A stretch of 64,000 bases of DNA from contig CAUYUJ010017893.1 of the NCBI GenBank assembly GCA_963575745.1, forward strand, positions 538,946 through 602,945, written 5' to 3'. A program made the translations under genes and the position numbers. The DNA comes from Prorocentrum cordatum (Eukaryota > Sar > Dinophyceae > Prorocentrales > Prorocentraceae). The notes beneath the pieces are model-generated. The model made no database searches. It was not told the DNA's origin and worked only from the letters and a program-made list of their open reading frames with translations. Shown here in pieces: positions 54,311 through 64,000 of this stretch (its first letter is position 1; each line of letters starts with the position of its first letter).

Positions 54311-55284
54311 CTACGTATGTGCGTACGTACGTGTAGATGTATGTATGCGTGTATGCTTGCATAAACGCACATGGACACATGAATACATGCCAGCGTTTGC
54401 AGGGTAATGTGTTCACGCTGTAGACAGGTGGGCGCATATGGAATCCACTCGAATACGTGTATGCGTGCTCACGTGCGCGCGAAGCGTGCCACTTGTGCAA
54501 TGAAAAAAGTGTGACATGCAACGGCGGGGCATGGCCATCTGCTTAAACCGTATCCAACACGAAAGTGCTGTTCAGATGTGAATGGCAACTTTGCATAGGC
54601 GCACACTACACCGTTGCAAGCACACGAAATTGCTGGCCGAACGGCCGACATATCGAGAAACCAACTGAAAACCAACCAACATGCCTGCCAAGCTCCATTA
54701 CATCAAACCGCGATAGACCTATGTAAACCCTATGTGAGGTGACAATTGAAAACGAAAAAACAGAACGCGCCCAATCCTGTTCCTCCTCCATGCCGACGGG
54801 CAATGCCTGCGCAAAACATTGACGGCATGTAAATGTGAAATTCTGGCAAGCAGAGGCAACCACCCGTGCCGACTCCCTCACTGCATCATTCCTGCGCGGC
54901 AGATCGCAAACAGGGACCACATGCAAAAAAGCCTACCAGCCCTCTCGGCGAAGGCGGTCTAACGACATACCTCTCCTCTTCCAAAGCCCCTCTCCTTCGG
55001 GGAGGGGTACCATCCCCCTCCCCTACCTGAGTGTTTTTTGGGGGGGGGGGCAGGAGAGGGGCGGGTGGGCGGTCAGGGCACCCAAGATGGTCGAAGATGG
55101 TTCAGAGAGGGCCTCCGATGCTCCAAGATGGCCTCCAAGGCAGCTCAAGATAGTTGACGATGGGTCAAGACAGCTGCCGACATACCTCCAAGAGGCCCGA
55201 CGAGGGCCACAAGACGGTTTCAAGTGGTCTCAAATCCTCCTCGGGATCTCCCCAAGAGGCTAACTCCCCCAGACCCCAAATGTC

Positions 55285-55447
55285 ATGTTTTTTTCATGAC
55301 GCGACCCCCAAAGGTCCGGACCGATTCCCCGGGACTGGTTTTTCATCCTGGGTCGTTTCTTGATGGTCCTGAGGCCCGGTGAGGGCCCCCGAAAACCAAA
55401 AATATGGAAAAACCTGCCGCTGGGATTTTTTCACAACGCGAGGGGGT
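55285..55447 (+). repeat. Dispersed repeat family E, plus-strand copy
   Basis: CATGACGCGACCCCCAAAGG, CCCCGGGACTGGTTTTTCAT, GAGGCCCGGTGAGGGCC and ACCTGCCGCTGGGATTTT align with 29425-29593 throughout. Confidence 0.8.
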
Positions 55448-55639
55448 CTGGGCCTTTCAAAGATATACGGTACATTGATGAAGTGCGCCTTCTCGCCGGT
55501 TGGCTTCCGATGCGCTCTTGAAGCCTTTCGATGAGCACACGATGGCGCAAGGGAGGCCCGCGAGGCGACCCCAGAGGGCCAACAAGAGGCGATGCTGAGG
55601 GCCCCAGACCACGGGGGGGCGGTACGGGTAATCGGGGAC

Positions 55640-56098
55640 CCCCCCCTTTGATCGATGGCTTCCAAGATGGCCCCAGGAGGCCACTCAGCTCCCAAGAGGG
55701 TCCCAAGAGAGCCCCAATAGGGTCCCAAGACCACACAGACAGAGCCCCAAGAGGACCCCAAGACTCCCCCAAAAGAACCCCAAAAGGGCCCAATGAGTGC
55801 CCCGCCAGAGCCTCAAGAGGATCCACAGAAGGCCTCAAGACGACCCCCTGATGGCTGCCAGAGTCCTCGTCTTCGTCCTCCTCATCCTCGTCATCGTCCT
55901 CTCCTCCTCTCCTCCAAGTCATCCTCCACGTCATCATGTTCGTTCTCGTCCTCTTCGTCATTCAGCTCGTCGTCCTTACCTTCGTCCTCCTCCTTGTCCT
56001 CCTTGTCCTCCTATTCCTCGTCTTCCTTTTCCTTCTGCTCCTCCTCCGCGTCCTCTCGCCGTCGTCGTCCGTGTCGTCCTCCTCCCCCCCTCCTCCTC
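55640..56098. repeat. CCCAAGAGG minisatellite then TCC/GTC tract
   Basis: Degenerate CCCCAAGAGG units to about 55850, then TCCTCGTCC-type triplets to 56098. Confidence 0.8.
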
Positions 56099-56099
56099 A

Positions 56100-57430
56100 G
56101 CATCATCTATTCACCATGATTGTCTGCTTCGTTTCACTATAGGTGTTCCGTCCCCCGTCTTTCCGTCAACTCTCATGGGCGACATTTCTGATGAATGGGT
56201 TGGTGGGGATACGCGAAATGTGCAGAATTTCCGGGGCAAGTCCGATGCTGGAATGACCATCGCACATGAACATCACACCAGTTTAGCGTGCTTCGCACGC
56301 CTACCTCACCTCCCGACAACGACGGGCCGCGGCGACAAGCAAAAGGGGTGTTGCAGCGCCTTTGCACCAGCTGCGAGAAGCGCGCGAATGCACTGAAGGA
56401 AAAGAGAACACCCTCGAACAAAACCTAGCTTGGCAAACGTAGCTTGTCACTGAATTCACCGTTTGAGAAATAATTTTCCGTCTTCAGCACGCATGCGAAG
56501 GATTCGCAGTCCGTTCCAAACAAGGGGATGCCCCAAGAAACCACATAGGGAACCTCACGTCCTTCGAAGCGCCCCGTCATCCCGAAAGGCCACAGGCCAC
56601 AACCTGATTGTACATTCAGATGTTCTTGCATCCTGGCTCCAATTATTCACATGTCTGCCACTGCGTGGGTCTGTGACCCAAAATGTTCCCCACAACGCAT
56701 CCAAGCGTCCAACACTGCTCCAAAGACGACCCGCACGAGACCCCAAACGGCCCAAACGGCATTCGAACCGGTAAAACCTCCTGCATGGGAGCGAATGGGC
56801 ATGCTGCTGGCGACGAAAGCAAATGATCAACCATCATCTGCTCTCGATCCTGAGTGCTGTCGCCGTCGCCATTCCTGCCTTCCCCCGATATCCCCCGATT
56901 GCATTTCTCTGCTGTTCATCCGCGCACACGTTCATAATCTCTGTTCCTCAGCTTGCCTTCTTCCGCTTTGTCCTGCCTTGCCCACCACAATCTTCCGATG
57001 ACTCATGTTTCTTCTGCCCGGCATCCCTTGAATACTATTTCGCGCAGTGTGCGTGGACAAGAATTGCAACTTCCAGGCGGCGACGGTTCGGTCTCACCTG
57101 CCCTGAGCTTGAAGAGAGCCTGTGGACATACCAGAGCCAGCATGGAATCTCAATGAAGGTCTTCTGCCTTACGTGACTTGAGCGTGCAATGTCCTCCACG
57201 ACATCAGCCTCATGACTGTCAGCTTGCGATTAAAAAAAACAAGCGGGGCGCGTGATTGAACAACTGTTTCCACTGCTCGGGCGAATCGCCGAAGGGGCGC
57301 CCGCCAGTTGGAAACGCACGGCGGCGGCGCCGGTCACTAGCGCCTACGCCCGGCCGACAGGAGGGCGATAGGCGCGACCGCTTCCATGGAGGGGGACAAC
57401 AGCGCCTCCGCCATAGCGGGGCGGTTGGGC
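56100..57430. other. No gene recognised; two weak candidate frames
   Basis: A minus-strand frame 56631-56425 (MQEHLNVQSGCGLWPFGMTG) and a plus-strand frame ending 57176 (SCFFCPASLEYYFAQCAWTR) have natural composition. Neither has a domain or clear splice sites. Confidence 0.4.
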
Positions 57431-57439
57431 CAACGGACA

Positions 57440-57665
57440 AAAAAGGAGGAGGCGACGACGACGACGATGACCAGCACGACGAGAACGACAACGACGACGA
57501 CGACTGCACGACGACGACGATGACAAAGCGAAGACGCAGGCGACGACGACGCACTGCGGATGCCCCATGGGGTGGGGGAGGAGGGTGCTGAGCAGGCACG
57601 CCGCAGTCGACGACTGGGACCACGGACCACGGGACGACGACGACGACGACGACGACGACAGTGGC
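57440..57665. repeat. (GAC)n microsatellite, interrupted
   Basis: GACGACGAC tracts at 57445-57555 and 57633-57660. Confidence 0.9.
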
Positions 57666-58169
57666 GCGTCAGTAGTCAGCCTGAGGTGTGGAAACGTTGC
57701 GCCTCGGATGTATGCGATCCATAAAAACACATTCTAGACGAGAGGTGATCGTTTTGATGCTGCCGTGCACAAGGATACACGTTCCCCTCGGCGGCACCCG
57801 CGACGACCCCCTGGCGCGCGTGATACCAACACTGTTTCACGCCCAGCGGGGTCTTTCATCAACCCCGTGGGGGGGGCATCATTTGTTGATCACAAGTTGA
57901 CATTGCCACGACCACGCGTCCAAAACAGGAGGCGGCGGAGCCTGACCCGTAGAGCGCGGTCAACCAGTGAACACCATCGCCCATATCTGTTACCCAGACG
58001 CATGCAGCGGCGTGCATGAAGAGATGCGCTCTTTTGGATGCGCAGGTGCAAATACGTCGGCAAGCGCTTTGTGGATGCTTGCTGATTGCGAGGGGGGCTG
58101 CTGGGACGAATGAACTGCTCTGGGCGAAGAACTGGCATCGCCAATAAACATTTGACTGGACACTGATCA

Positions 58170-58676
58170 GCAGACCGAGGTAGTCCGGCCTTTAGCACTG
58201 CGGGCCCTCTCCCTGACATCGCCCAGTCGACAAACTCCGAAAAATGCACCACGCCCTCGCAGTCCTCGGCGCTGCTATTTTTCATGCGCAGCATTTTCCA
58301 CCGGCCATCCGTAAACACTTATACCATATATCATGTGAGACAACATTCGTTGGTCATACCATGCTCCCCTTTTGTCTGGTTACTCAGGCGAAGCCTACTA
58401 TCGTTGCTGTGGAAGCTGCTGTGGCTGAGAAAGTTACAGTGGCATCGTCCAGGGCGTTCCCTATAACTTCGAGCTTTTTGGCGGTGGACACCGTACCAAC
58501 ATGAGCATGGCGTCCCGCTCAGCATTAAGGAAGCAAGCAAGACAGCCTTGTGCAAACAAAACGATCCCAAAGAGACCGCAAGCAGTGTCCTCGTCCATGG
58601 CGTCCCATATAACTTTCAGCTCGTCGGCTGTAGGCGCGGAGGCAAGAATGGATGAGCAAGGCGCCCGCTTCAGCAA
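58170..58676 (-). CDS. Candidate exons of an EF-hand-like protein, with an internal duplication
   Basis: The minus strand at 58318-58185 reads RWKMLRMKNSSAEDCEGVVH then FSEFVDWAMSG. This resembles the second half of an EF-hand (acidic loop, G-x-V-x-F-x-EF helix). Farther upstream, 58640-58570 reads TADELKVIWDAMDEDT. A diverged copy at about 58480-58410 reads KKLEVIGNALDDATVTF; the two share about 30 of 40 DNA positions. Frames differ between segments, so introns or decay separate them. If real, it would be a calcium-binding protein, but no complete loop with all ligands is visible. Confidence 0.35.
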
Positions 58677-58769
58677 TCAGGCCAGACATCGGACAGCTCG
58701 GCACAACATCAGGAGGCAACTCCTGGGAAGCCTTCGGGGAAAGATTTAAGGGCTCTTGAGTCCAAGGGG

Positions 58770-58912
58770 CCATACCGCTGGATTGAGCCCAAGATTGAGC
58801 CGAACTTAGCGGAATTGAGATGGTCACTCGATTATGCCGGAGTGGGCCAGTTCTCCACCACTGGTATGCCAGTGCCGATGCTGAACGAAACCTCCCAGGG
58901 GTTGCATCCTAA
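58770..58912 (+). repeat. Repeat family G, copy 2
   Basis: GATTATGCCGGAG, ACCACTGGTATGCCAGTG and CCGATGCTG ... TTGCATCC align with 27440-27585. Confidence 0.55.
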
Positions 58913-58919
58913 AAGATCG

Positions 58920-60035
58920 GCGGCGAGCCCGGGGCGGAAGTGAGCAGGGGCGGGTCTTCTCAGAAGGCTCGAAGTCCCCTGGCCTTCGGAGAAGTTTCCT
59001 GAGGCTTCCCCGAAGACACAGACGACTTCTCAGAAGGCGCGAGGGCTTCTGAGAAGTCCCGCCGCCTTCTGAGAGGCCTTCTCCTTCTCGCTTCCCTGCC
59101 TCGCTCGCCGCCGAAAAGAGGGGCGGCAGCCGACCTCTGCTCTTCCTGCCCCTGATGCTGTTGCCGGCCCTCTCTCGACACCCTCGCCCCCTGGGCAAGT
59201 TGCCACGGGAGGCTCTGGGGCCCCCGTAACGTCGGGCTGCTGAAAGAAGGAACGATCAACAAGGAACGACGCCTCTTTTTGGCCCCAGAAGCGCCTGCGT
59301 GCACGAGGGAGGCTAGAGGAAAAGCCATAGAAGGACCCAAGGAATCTCGAGCCCCCTGCTTACCCAAACTGTTCCTTATTTCAGCGACTTGGCTGTACCC
59401 GCGATGAGAAACAGCCCCCGCCACGCTTCGACAAAACTCACGACGCGGGATGTCCAGGGCCCTCCGCGACTTCCAGGCCCCCCGACGCCGCGACTCTTTC
59501 TCACGGCGGGAACCCCGGGGCGATACCTCTGCCCGGCGGCACGCGCAAAGGCCCGAGCGAGAGGGCGAACAAAACATGGGTTCCAAAAACCCTCCTCCTC
59601 CCCCTCCTCCTCCTCCTCCTCCCCCTCCTCCTCCTCCTCCTCCTCCTCCTCCTCCTCCTCCTCCTCCTCCTCCCTCCTCCCCCTCCCCCTCCTCGCCTCC
59701 TCCTCGCCTCCTCCCCCTCCTCCTCCCCCTCCTCCTCCTCCCCCTCCTCCTCGCCTCCTCCTCCTCCTCCTCCTCCTCACAATCTTCCACGGCCTCCGTC
59801 TCCGCCCACTTCGTCGCCGACGTCGTGGTCCTCTTCAGGGTCGGCGGCACCGACCGTCGGGCCTTCGCAATATGGGCTCTAAAAACATTCGGACACCCGA
59901 AATTGGTAAGGAATAGATTGCACGATGCCCATCCCATTGCGACAGAACGTCCAAAACCAACAGCGGCCGCTGCTCGGCAGGCGACCTTTTGTCTCGGACG
60001 AACAACGCCCGCACCAGCACCGATGGCGAGACCTG
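58920..60035. repeat. No gene; GCGAGGGCTTCTGAGAAG units and (CCT)n at 59585-59780
   Basis: CTTCTGAGAAG-type palindromic short units at 58950-59100, then ordinary GC-rich sequence and a TCC/CCT tract of about 195 bp. Confidence 0.8.
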
Positions 60036-60041
60036 CTTGAT

Positions 60042-60263
60042 CTAGAAGAAGTAGAAGAACAAAAAACGCTATAGTAAACATAAACCTTTGGCGCTCCGCG
60101 CGGATTTCTTGGATCTGTGCCGGACCCCCCTCCCTGGCGCGCTGGCGCGCGGAGCGCGCCAGGGACGGCGCCCGAGGCGCCGCCGGGGGGGCCCGGCGCG
60201 GATCCAAAGAAATCCGCTCGGAGCGCCAAGAGATTATGCTTTGGGGCGATTTTTTCCTTTCGA
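60042..60263. mobile_element. Fold-back element family B, copy 2
   Basis: Arms at about 60060-60122 and 60190-60255. They share the TTGGCGCTCCGCGCGGATTT core, the GGCGCGCGGAGCGCGCCAGG centre and the CCCTCCCTGGCGCG spacer with copy 1 at 3911, some 56 kb away. The two copies are more alike than their flanks, so they moved or were copied as units. Confidence 0.8.
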
Positions 60264-60510
60264 GAACTGCTGTCGACCTTCGGTTTCCGAAAACTTCTTC
60301 GAGGACTTCTTCGAGAACGTCTCCGAGAATTTCTTCGAGACCTGCTGTCGATCGTGCCGACAACGCGGCGAGCAACACGCCTGGTCCCGCCCCGCGCTCT
60401 GCGCGCGTCGCCCCCCACAAGCTCGGCACCGCGAGCACAGAGCACCACGCGCGGAGCACGGGGAGCGCGCGGCGCAACGGCGCGGCAGCGCCGCGGGCGG
60501 CGAGTTTAAG

Positions 60511-60663
60511 GTGAGCATGTCCTCCTACAGGGGGATGTTGGACGGAAAGGGAAAGGTAGTCAAAAAATACCCCCAAAATGGTCCAAAACATGTTAACAAA
60601 AACGTCCCCAGACTACTTTTTGACTATTTTTGAATCTTCCTCCTGTAGAGGGACATGCCCGAT
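60511..60663 (+). mobile_element. MITE family A, copy 5 (153 bp)
   Basis: Ends GTGAGCATGTCCTCCTACAG and GAGGGACATGCCCGAT. Internal ACGTCCCCAGACTACTTTTT then TTTTTGAATCTTCCTCC. Confidence 0.8.
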
Positions 60664-61013
60664 TGAAGGCGATTCGGTTGCGGCATGGAGGGGTTCGGTA
60701 TGCCCGGGCGGCCCACAGTCAAAGCCCATAGTGTAAGGATGCAAGGTGGTTCCCGCTAGTTCTCATAGGGGGTGTGTGTAAGGAAAACCCATCGTGTGTA
60801 AGGATTTCCGCTAGTTCTCGGCCTGTCCCCCCTGAGCCTGTCCCCCCTCCGCACTCAAACACCGCCGAGAGTCTGGTAGTTCTCGCGGTGTAAGTGAAGC
60901 CCATCGTGTAAGGATGCACGCGGGCACGGCCTGCGTCATGCACCGCGCGGGTGCTGCAGGGCGGGAGCGGGGCGCCCACAAAAGCCAGATTCTTGCAGAA
61001 GAGCTCAGAGATG

Positions 61014-61070
61014 GAGGAGGAGGAGGAAGAGGAGGAGGAGGAGGAGGAGGAGGAGGAGGAGGAGGAGACG
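61014..61070. repeat. (GGA)n microsatellite
   Basis: GGA triplets with two GAA interruptions. Confidence 0.95.
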
Positions 61071-61429
61071 AGGCCAGATTCCTGCGACCGGGGAAATGTT
61101 GCGTAGAAGGCCGGCCTGCCGCCCGAATCGTCTTTGTTTGCCGCAGACGGTGGAAGTCCAACTTGCCAATGGAAGTCCAACTTGCCATTTCGGAATCCTT
61201 GGACGTCAACATTGGCTCAGGATGGGCCGAAGAAGCAGGGATGATGGGTTTGCATTGATGGGGCAGCGCATGCTTACTATGGGTTTTGACTCTAACAGTC
61301 AGACCATTGTACGACGGACCCGTCGCAAGAAACCGAGCCCTGGAAAATCGCCGAGGCTTCTTCGGCCAGGGCTGGGCTTCTTGCTCGGCGGCTGCCAGCG
61401 AAGAGACCCAGGGGAACCCTGGGCCAAGC

Positions 61430-61760
61430 GGTGCCTTGATGGCTCGCGCAGAACATCTAAACGTCAAGAAACCCAAGGCGATCATCAACAACAAATCTGA
61501 AATTTGAAGGTTTGCATGATCTGAACTTTGTACGAAAGCCACGTCTGATTTGGAAACTAATCGGGGGCCCCATCGTCAATCTAAGCGGAACCTCAGTAGA
61601 TGCAGGGAACATGCCCATAATGCCCGAGGGGTGCGAAGAACCAATTTCCCAGAAGGCAGCTGACGTCATCAGGAAATCTCTGACAAGCAACGCAAGAAGG
61701 CGCAAGCCCTTGGGACGCACAACGCATGCTTTCCTCAGCGGCACTCAACCATCCACATCG
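61430..61760 (+). CDS. Candidate coding fragment, unknown
   Basis: The plus strand reads ALMARAEHLNVKKPKAIINN, then in a second frame LHDLNFVRKPRLIWKLIGGP and GTSVDAGNMPIMPEGCEEPI. The composition is that of a real protein, with one frame change near 61503. It has no recognised domain; opposite-strand frames are only slightly worse, so the strand is not certain. Confidence 0.3.
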
Positions 61761-61877
61761 GCCCCAAGAACGGGGGCGAGGAGGCAAGGATGCGAGTGCA
61801 CACTCGGGAACGCCACTCATCCTTAGCCAGTGTGCGGTTGCCAAGCTGATTCCACCTCTCCGGCGCGATGTCATCTC

Positions 61878-62042
61878 CCCGTCCTCCTCCTCCTCCTCCT
61901 CCTCCTCATCCCCCTCCTCCTCCTCCTCCTCCTCCTCCTCCTCCTCCTCCTCCTCCTCCTCCTCCTGCTCCTCTTCCCTCTCCTCCACCTCCTCCTCTTC
62001 CTCCACCTCCTCCTCCTCCTCCTCCTCCTCCTCCTCCTCCTC
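61878..62042. repeat. (CCT)n microsatellite
   Basis: CCT/TCC triplets with TGC and TTC interruptions. Confidence 0.95.
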
Positions 62043-62199
62043 TGGCAGCGTGCAATCTCCACTGCCGAGAGACACACGGTCTGGAACTGAGGCTCCGCGT
62101 GCCTTGGCAGGCGGGCCCCTGCGCCACGCTCTGCCTCTGCAATGCTCGGCGTGCCGCTCTGCTGCCTGGAGCGGCCTGCTTCGATACCTCAAACTTGAG

Positions 62200-62352
62200 G
62201 TCGGGCGTGCCCTCCTACAGGGCGATGTTGGAAGGAGATTTAAACCATAGCCAACGCATATGCAAACACTGCCCAGAAGTACTCAGAACATCGTCCCCGG
62301 ACTATTGTTTGACTGTTTTTGAAGATTCCCCCTGTAGAGGGACACACCCGAC
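62200..62352 (+). mobile_element. MITE family A, copy 6 (153 bp)
   Basis: Ends GTCGGGCGTGCCCTCCTACA and GAGGGACACACCCGAC. Internal ATCGTCCCCGGACTATTGTT then TGACTGTTTTTGAAGATTCC. Confidence 0.85.
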
Positions 62353-62866
62353 TTAACTCTAACTCCTGCTCTGGCGTTGCTGTGCTCATCTTGTGCATGA
62401 ACAATCCCTGGCCATGCTGCAAGCACTGGCTTTCCCCCTATTCGCCCTGACACAAGAGTCGGCGGCGGCATGTGATGTACCGTGCGAGTGGATGCGCTCT
62501 TACAAACCAACTCTCCGTGACAAGTTCGGCTATGACCTGAAAGCCTGGCGCCTCCGTTCGGAAGTGCAAACGCAAATGACATTACATCACGCGGCTCGAG
62601 TTTGCAAATGCGCCCTGCATAAAACGACTCGCTCGCGCTCGGGCCCTCTCTCGCAGACTTGACATCGCTTCCTCATTATGTTAAAAAGCCAGAGAACACG
62701 GGCCTGTGAAGGTAATTTTCAATTGATCGAGCATCTGCGACAGAAACATCTTGTCGTCGATGAAGCCCTGTAGCACAAGGGAGCAGGCTGCGAGCAGTGT
62801 GAGGGATGTTTCGCATAGCAACCAGAGAACGCGTAATCGAACAAGCCCGCTGGCCGTGAGTGGTTT
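62353..62866. other. No gene recognised; one weak candidate frame
   Basis: A plus-strand frame 62393-62662 (WMRSYKPTLRDKFGYDLKAW) has natural composition. No domain or splice sites seen. Confidence 0.35.
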
Positions 62867-63060
62867 ACAGTGGAGGCCAGTCCACAGGAAACCTTCCACA
62901 AGAAACCCTACCCTGAGACCCCAGGACGTCCATCGATGTTTGGTGTGGGAACGTCACGCTTTCCATAATAAAACCATGGAAACCAAGAAACCCTGGGCAC
63001 CCTGGAGGCAAGCACGGTGTTTCTTGGCATGGGTCTCCACTGTAGCCGTCATTCAATTCT
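62867..63060 (+). repeat. Local duplication I, copy 1
   Basis: GGAGGCCAGTCCACAGGAAA, CCTGAGACCCCAGGACGTCC and GGTGTTTCTTGGCATGGG match copy 2 at 63410-63590, 540 bp away, over about 190 bp at roughly 85 percent by eye. Confidence 0.9.
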
Positions 63061-63409
63061 GGATGAAAAAACGGTTGGAACACATAGTCCGATTCCGATT
63101 GATGTGCGTCTCCCTTTTCGTTGCAATGCTCTGGCCCGCTATACTTCCACAGACACACCATCTGCACATCGTTTTTGGATGGGCTGGCGGGAATGCGCGG
63201 CGCGTCAAAACACATCATAGCAGATTGAAATGGCAGAGGTTCTTACCGTATGCCGTTGAACTGCCTCCGCTGTCCAGCATGCCTCTCGAGGTGGCCTTGC
63301 CGAGCGCGATGAAAATGTGTTCTTCCAGCGCGCAAGTGTTACACCGTTGGACACTGCCTGACACCGTGTGGGCAAGCATGAGCAATTGCTGCTGAACGAA
63401 ATGCGACAT

Positions 63410-63600
63410 ACAGCGGAGGCCAGTCCACAAGAAACCTTCCACACGAAGCCCAACCCTGAGACCCCAGGACGTCCACCGATTTTTTGGTGTGGCAACGTCA
63501 CTCTTCTTCCATCGCAAACCCATGGAAACCAAGACACCCAGGGCATCCTGGAGGCAAGCAAGGTGTTTCTTGGCATGGCCTTCCATTGTACCGCACACAT
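63410..63600 (+). repeat. Local duplication I, copy 2
   Basis: Direct repeat of 62867-63060. On the minus strand the region belongs to an open frame of natural composition (63676-63215; CNTCALEEHIFIALGKATSR). Possibly a duplicated exon, but no domain is recognised. Confidence 0.85.
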
Positions 63601-63667
63601 GCACGCGGTCATTCTTTGATAGTCGTGACAACTCCGCCAGCATAACCAACGAGCAGACTCGGCTTAC

Positions 63668-63812
63668 GTCGGGCATGTCCTCCTACAGGAAGTTTTCGGA
63701 GGAAACCTAAGAAGTAGCCAAAAATGCTCAAACATAGCCACAACTAGTGGAACATCCTCACCAGACGGTGTTTTCCGACTATTTTTGAAAATTCCTTCTG
63801 TAGATGTGAGGG
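63668..63812 (+). mobile_element. MITE family A, copy 7 (right end degraded)
   Basis: Left end GTCGGGCATGTCCTCCTACA. Interior GACTATTTTTGAAAATTCCT as in the other copies. The right end has lost the GCCCGAC terminus (CTGTAGATGTGAGGGG). Confidence 0.75.
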
Positions 63813-64000
63813 GCAACGATAGGGGGGGACTGGCATATGGGGGGGATGCATCGACCTGCAATCGGCGACACATCGCCAATGGATCGGCGATGGGCCCCTG
63901 ATAGTGAATCCGCATCTTCCTGGGCAGGCTGGGGCTATCGGGCCCCTATCGGCGATCAATGGGCGATTGGGGGGCGATGCATCCCCCCCTATGCTTCAGT

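Noticed and set aside
58960-60591. 543-codon minus-strand ORF
   Set aside because: It runs through the CCT tract and the fold-back element; parts translate the inverted repeat (ALRADF-type strings in both arms), not a gene.
1-64000. tRNA, rRNA and snRNA genes
   Set aside because: No cloverleaf with A/B boxes or rRNA core motif was recognised by reading. A covariance-model search would be needed to exclude them.

Overview
This window looks like nuclear DNA of a dinoflagellate. No species can be named from it. The evidence is an almost intact spliced-leader (DinoSL) relic at 39337-39358 directly in front of an ORF (a signature of retroposed, trans-spliced mRNA), GC-rich sequence crowded with simple repeats, sparse genes split by short introns, and several old non-LTR retrotransposons. 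One 100-N scaffold gap lies at 20067-20166. There are no bacterial-type operons, no CRISPR array, and no rRNA or tRNA that I can recognise.

Layout. 2-1529: decayed 3' end of a LINE (zinc knuckle, RNase H, C-terminal Cys motif). 1.6-7.3 kb: microsatellites, inverted-repeat elements and a C-rich satellite of about 108 bp. 7.5-13.2 kb, minus strand: a transposase-like ORF and a companion ORF, each broken by one in-frame stop, then a four-exon gene for a helical protein. 13.3-20.2 kb: two plus-strand coiled-coil ORFs, an unusual TIR element made of six palindromes, a minus-strand gene for a Gly/Tyr/His tandem-repeat protein, and two minus-strand exons of an unknown gene that run into the gap. 20.2-30.3 kb: mostly repeats, including three copies of a MITE family. 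30.35-34.9 kb, minus: an unknown gene with one frameshift, then a decayed APE-type LINE. 35-39.3 kb: duplicated segments and tandem repeats. 39.3-46.4 kb, plus: a near full-length LINE (RanBP2-type finger ORF1, APE endonuclease, RT, zinc knuckle, RNase H, C-terminal finger) that starts exactly at the spliced-leader relic. 46.4-57.7 kb: repeats, including alternating-orientation GGAATCC minisatellites and an 83/166-bp tandem array. 57.9-64 kb: EF-hand-like exon fragments, three more MITE copies, a fold-back element and a local duplication.

Most recognisable content is mobile or derived from mobile DNA. The cross-window observations most worth following are a seven-copy MITE family with GTCGGGC/GCCCGAC ends (all copies in one orientation), a three-copy fold-back family, the 3+3 palindrome element at 14695-14990, and the LINE fused to a spliced-leader relic. 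Dispersed repeats and tandem arrays were compared by eye; element boundaries are approximate to a few bases.
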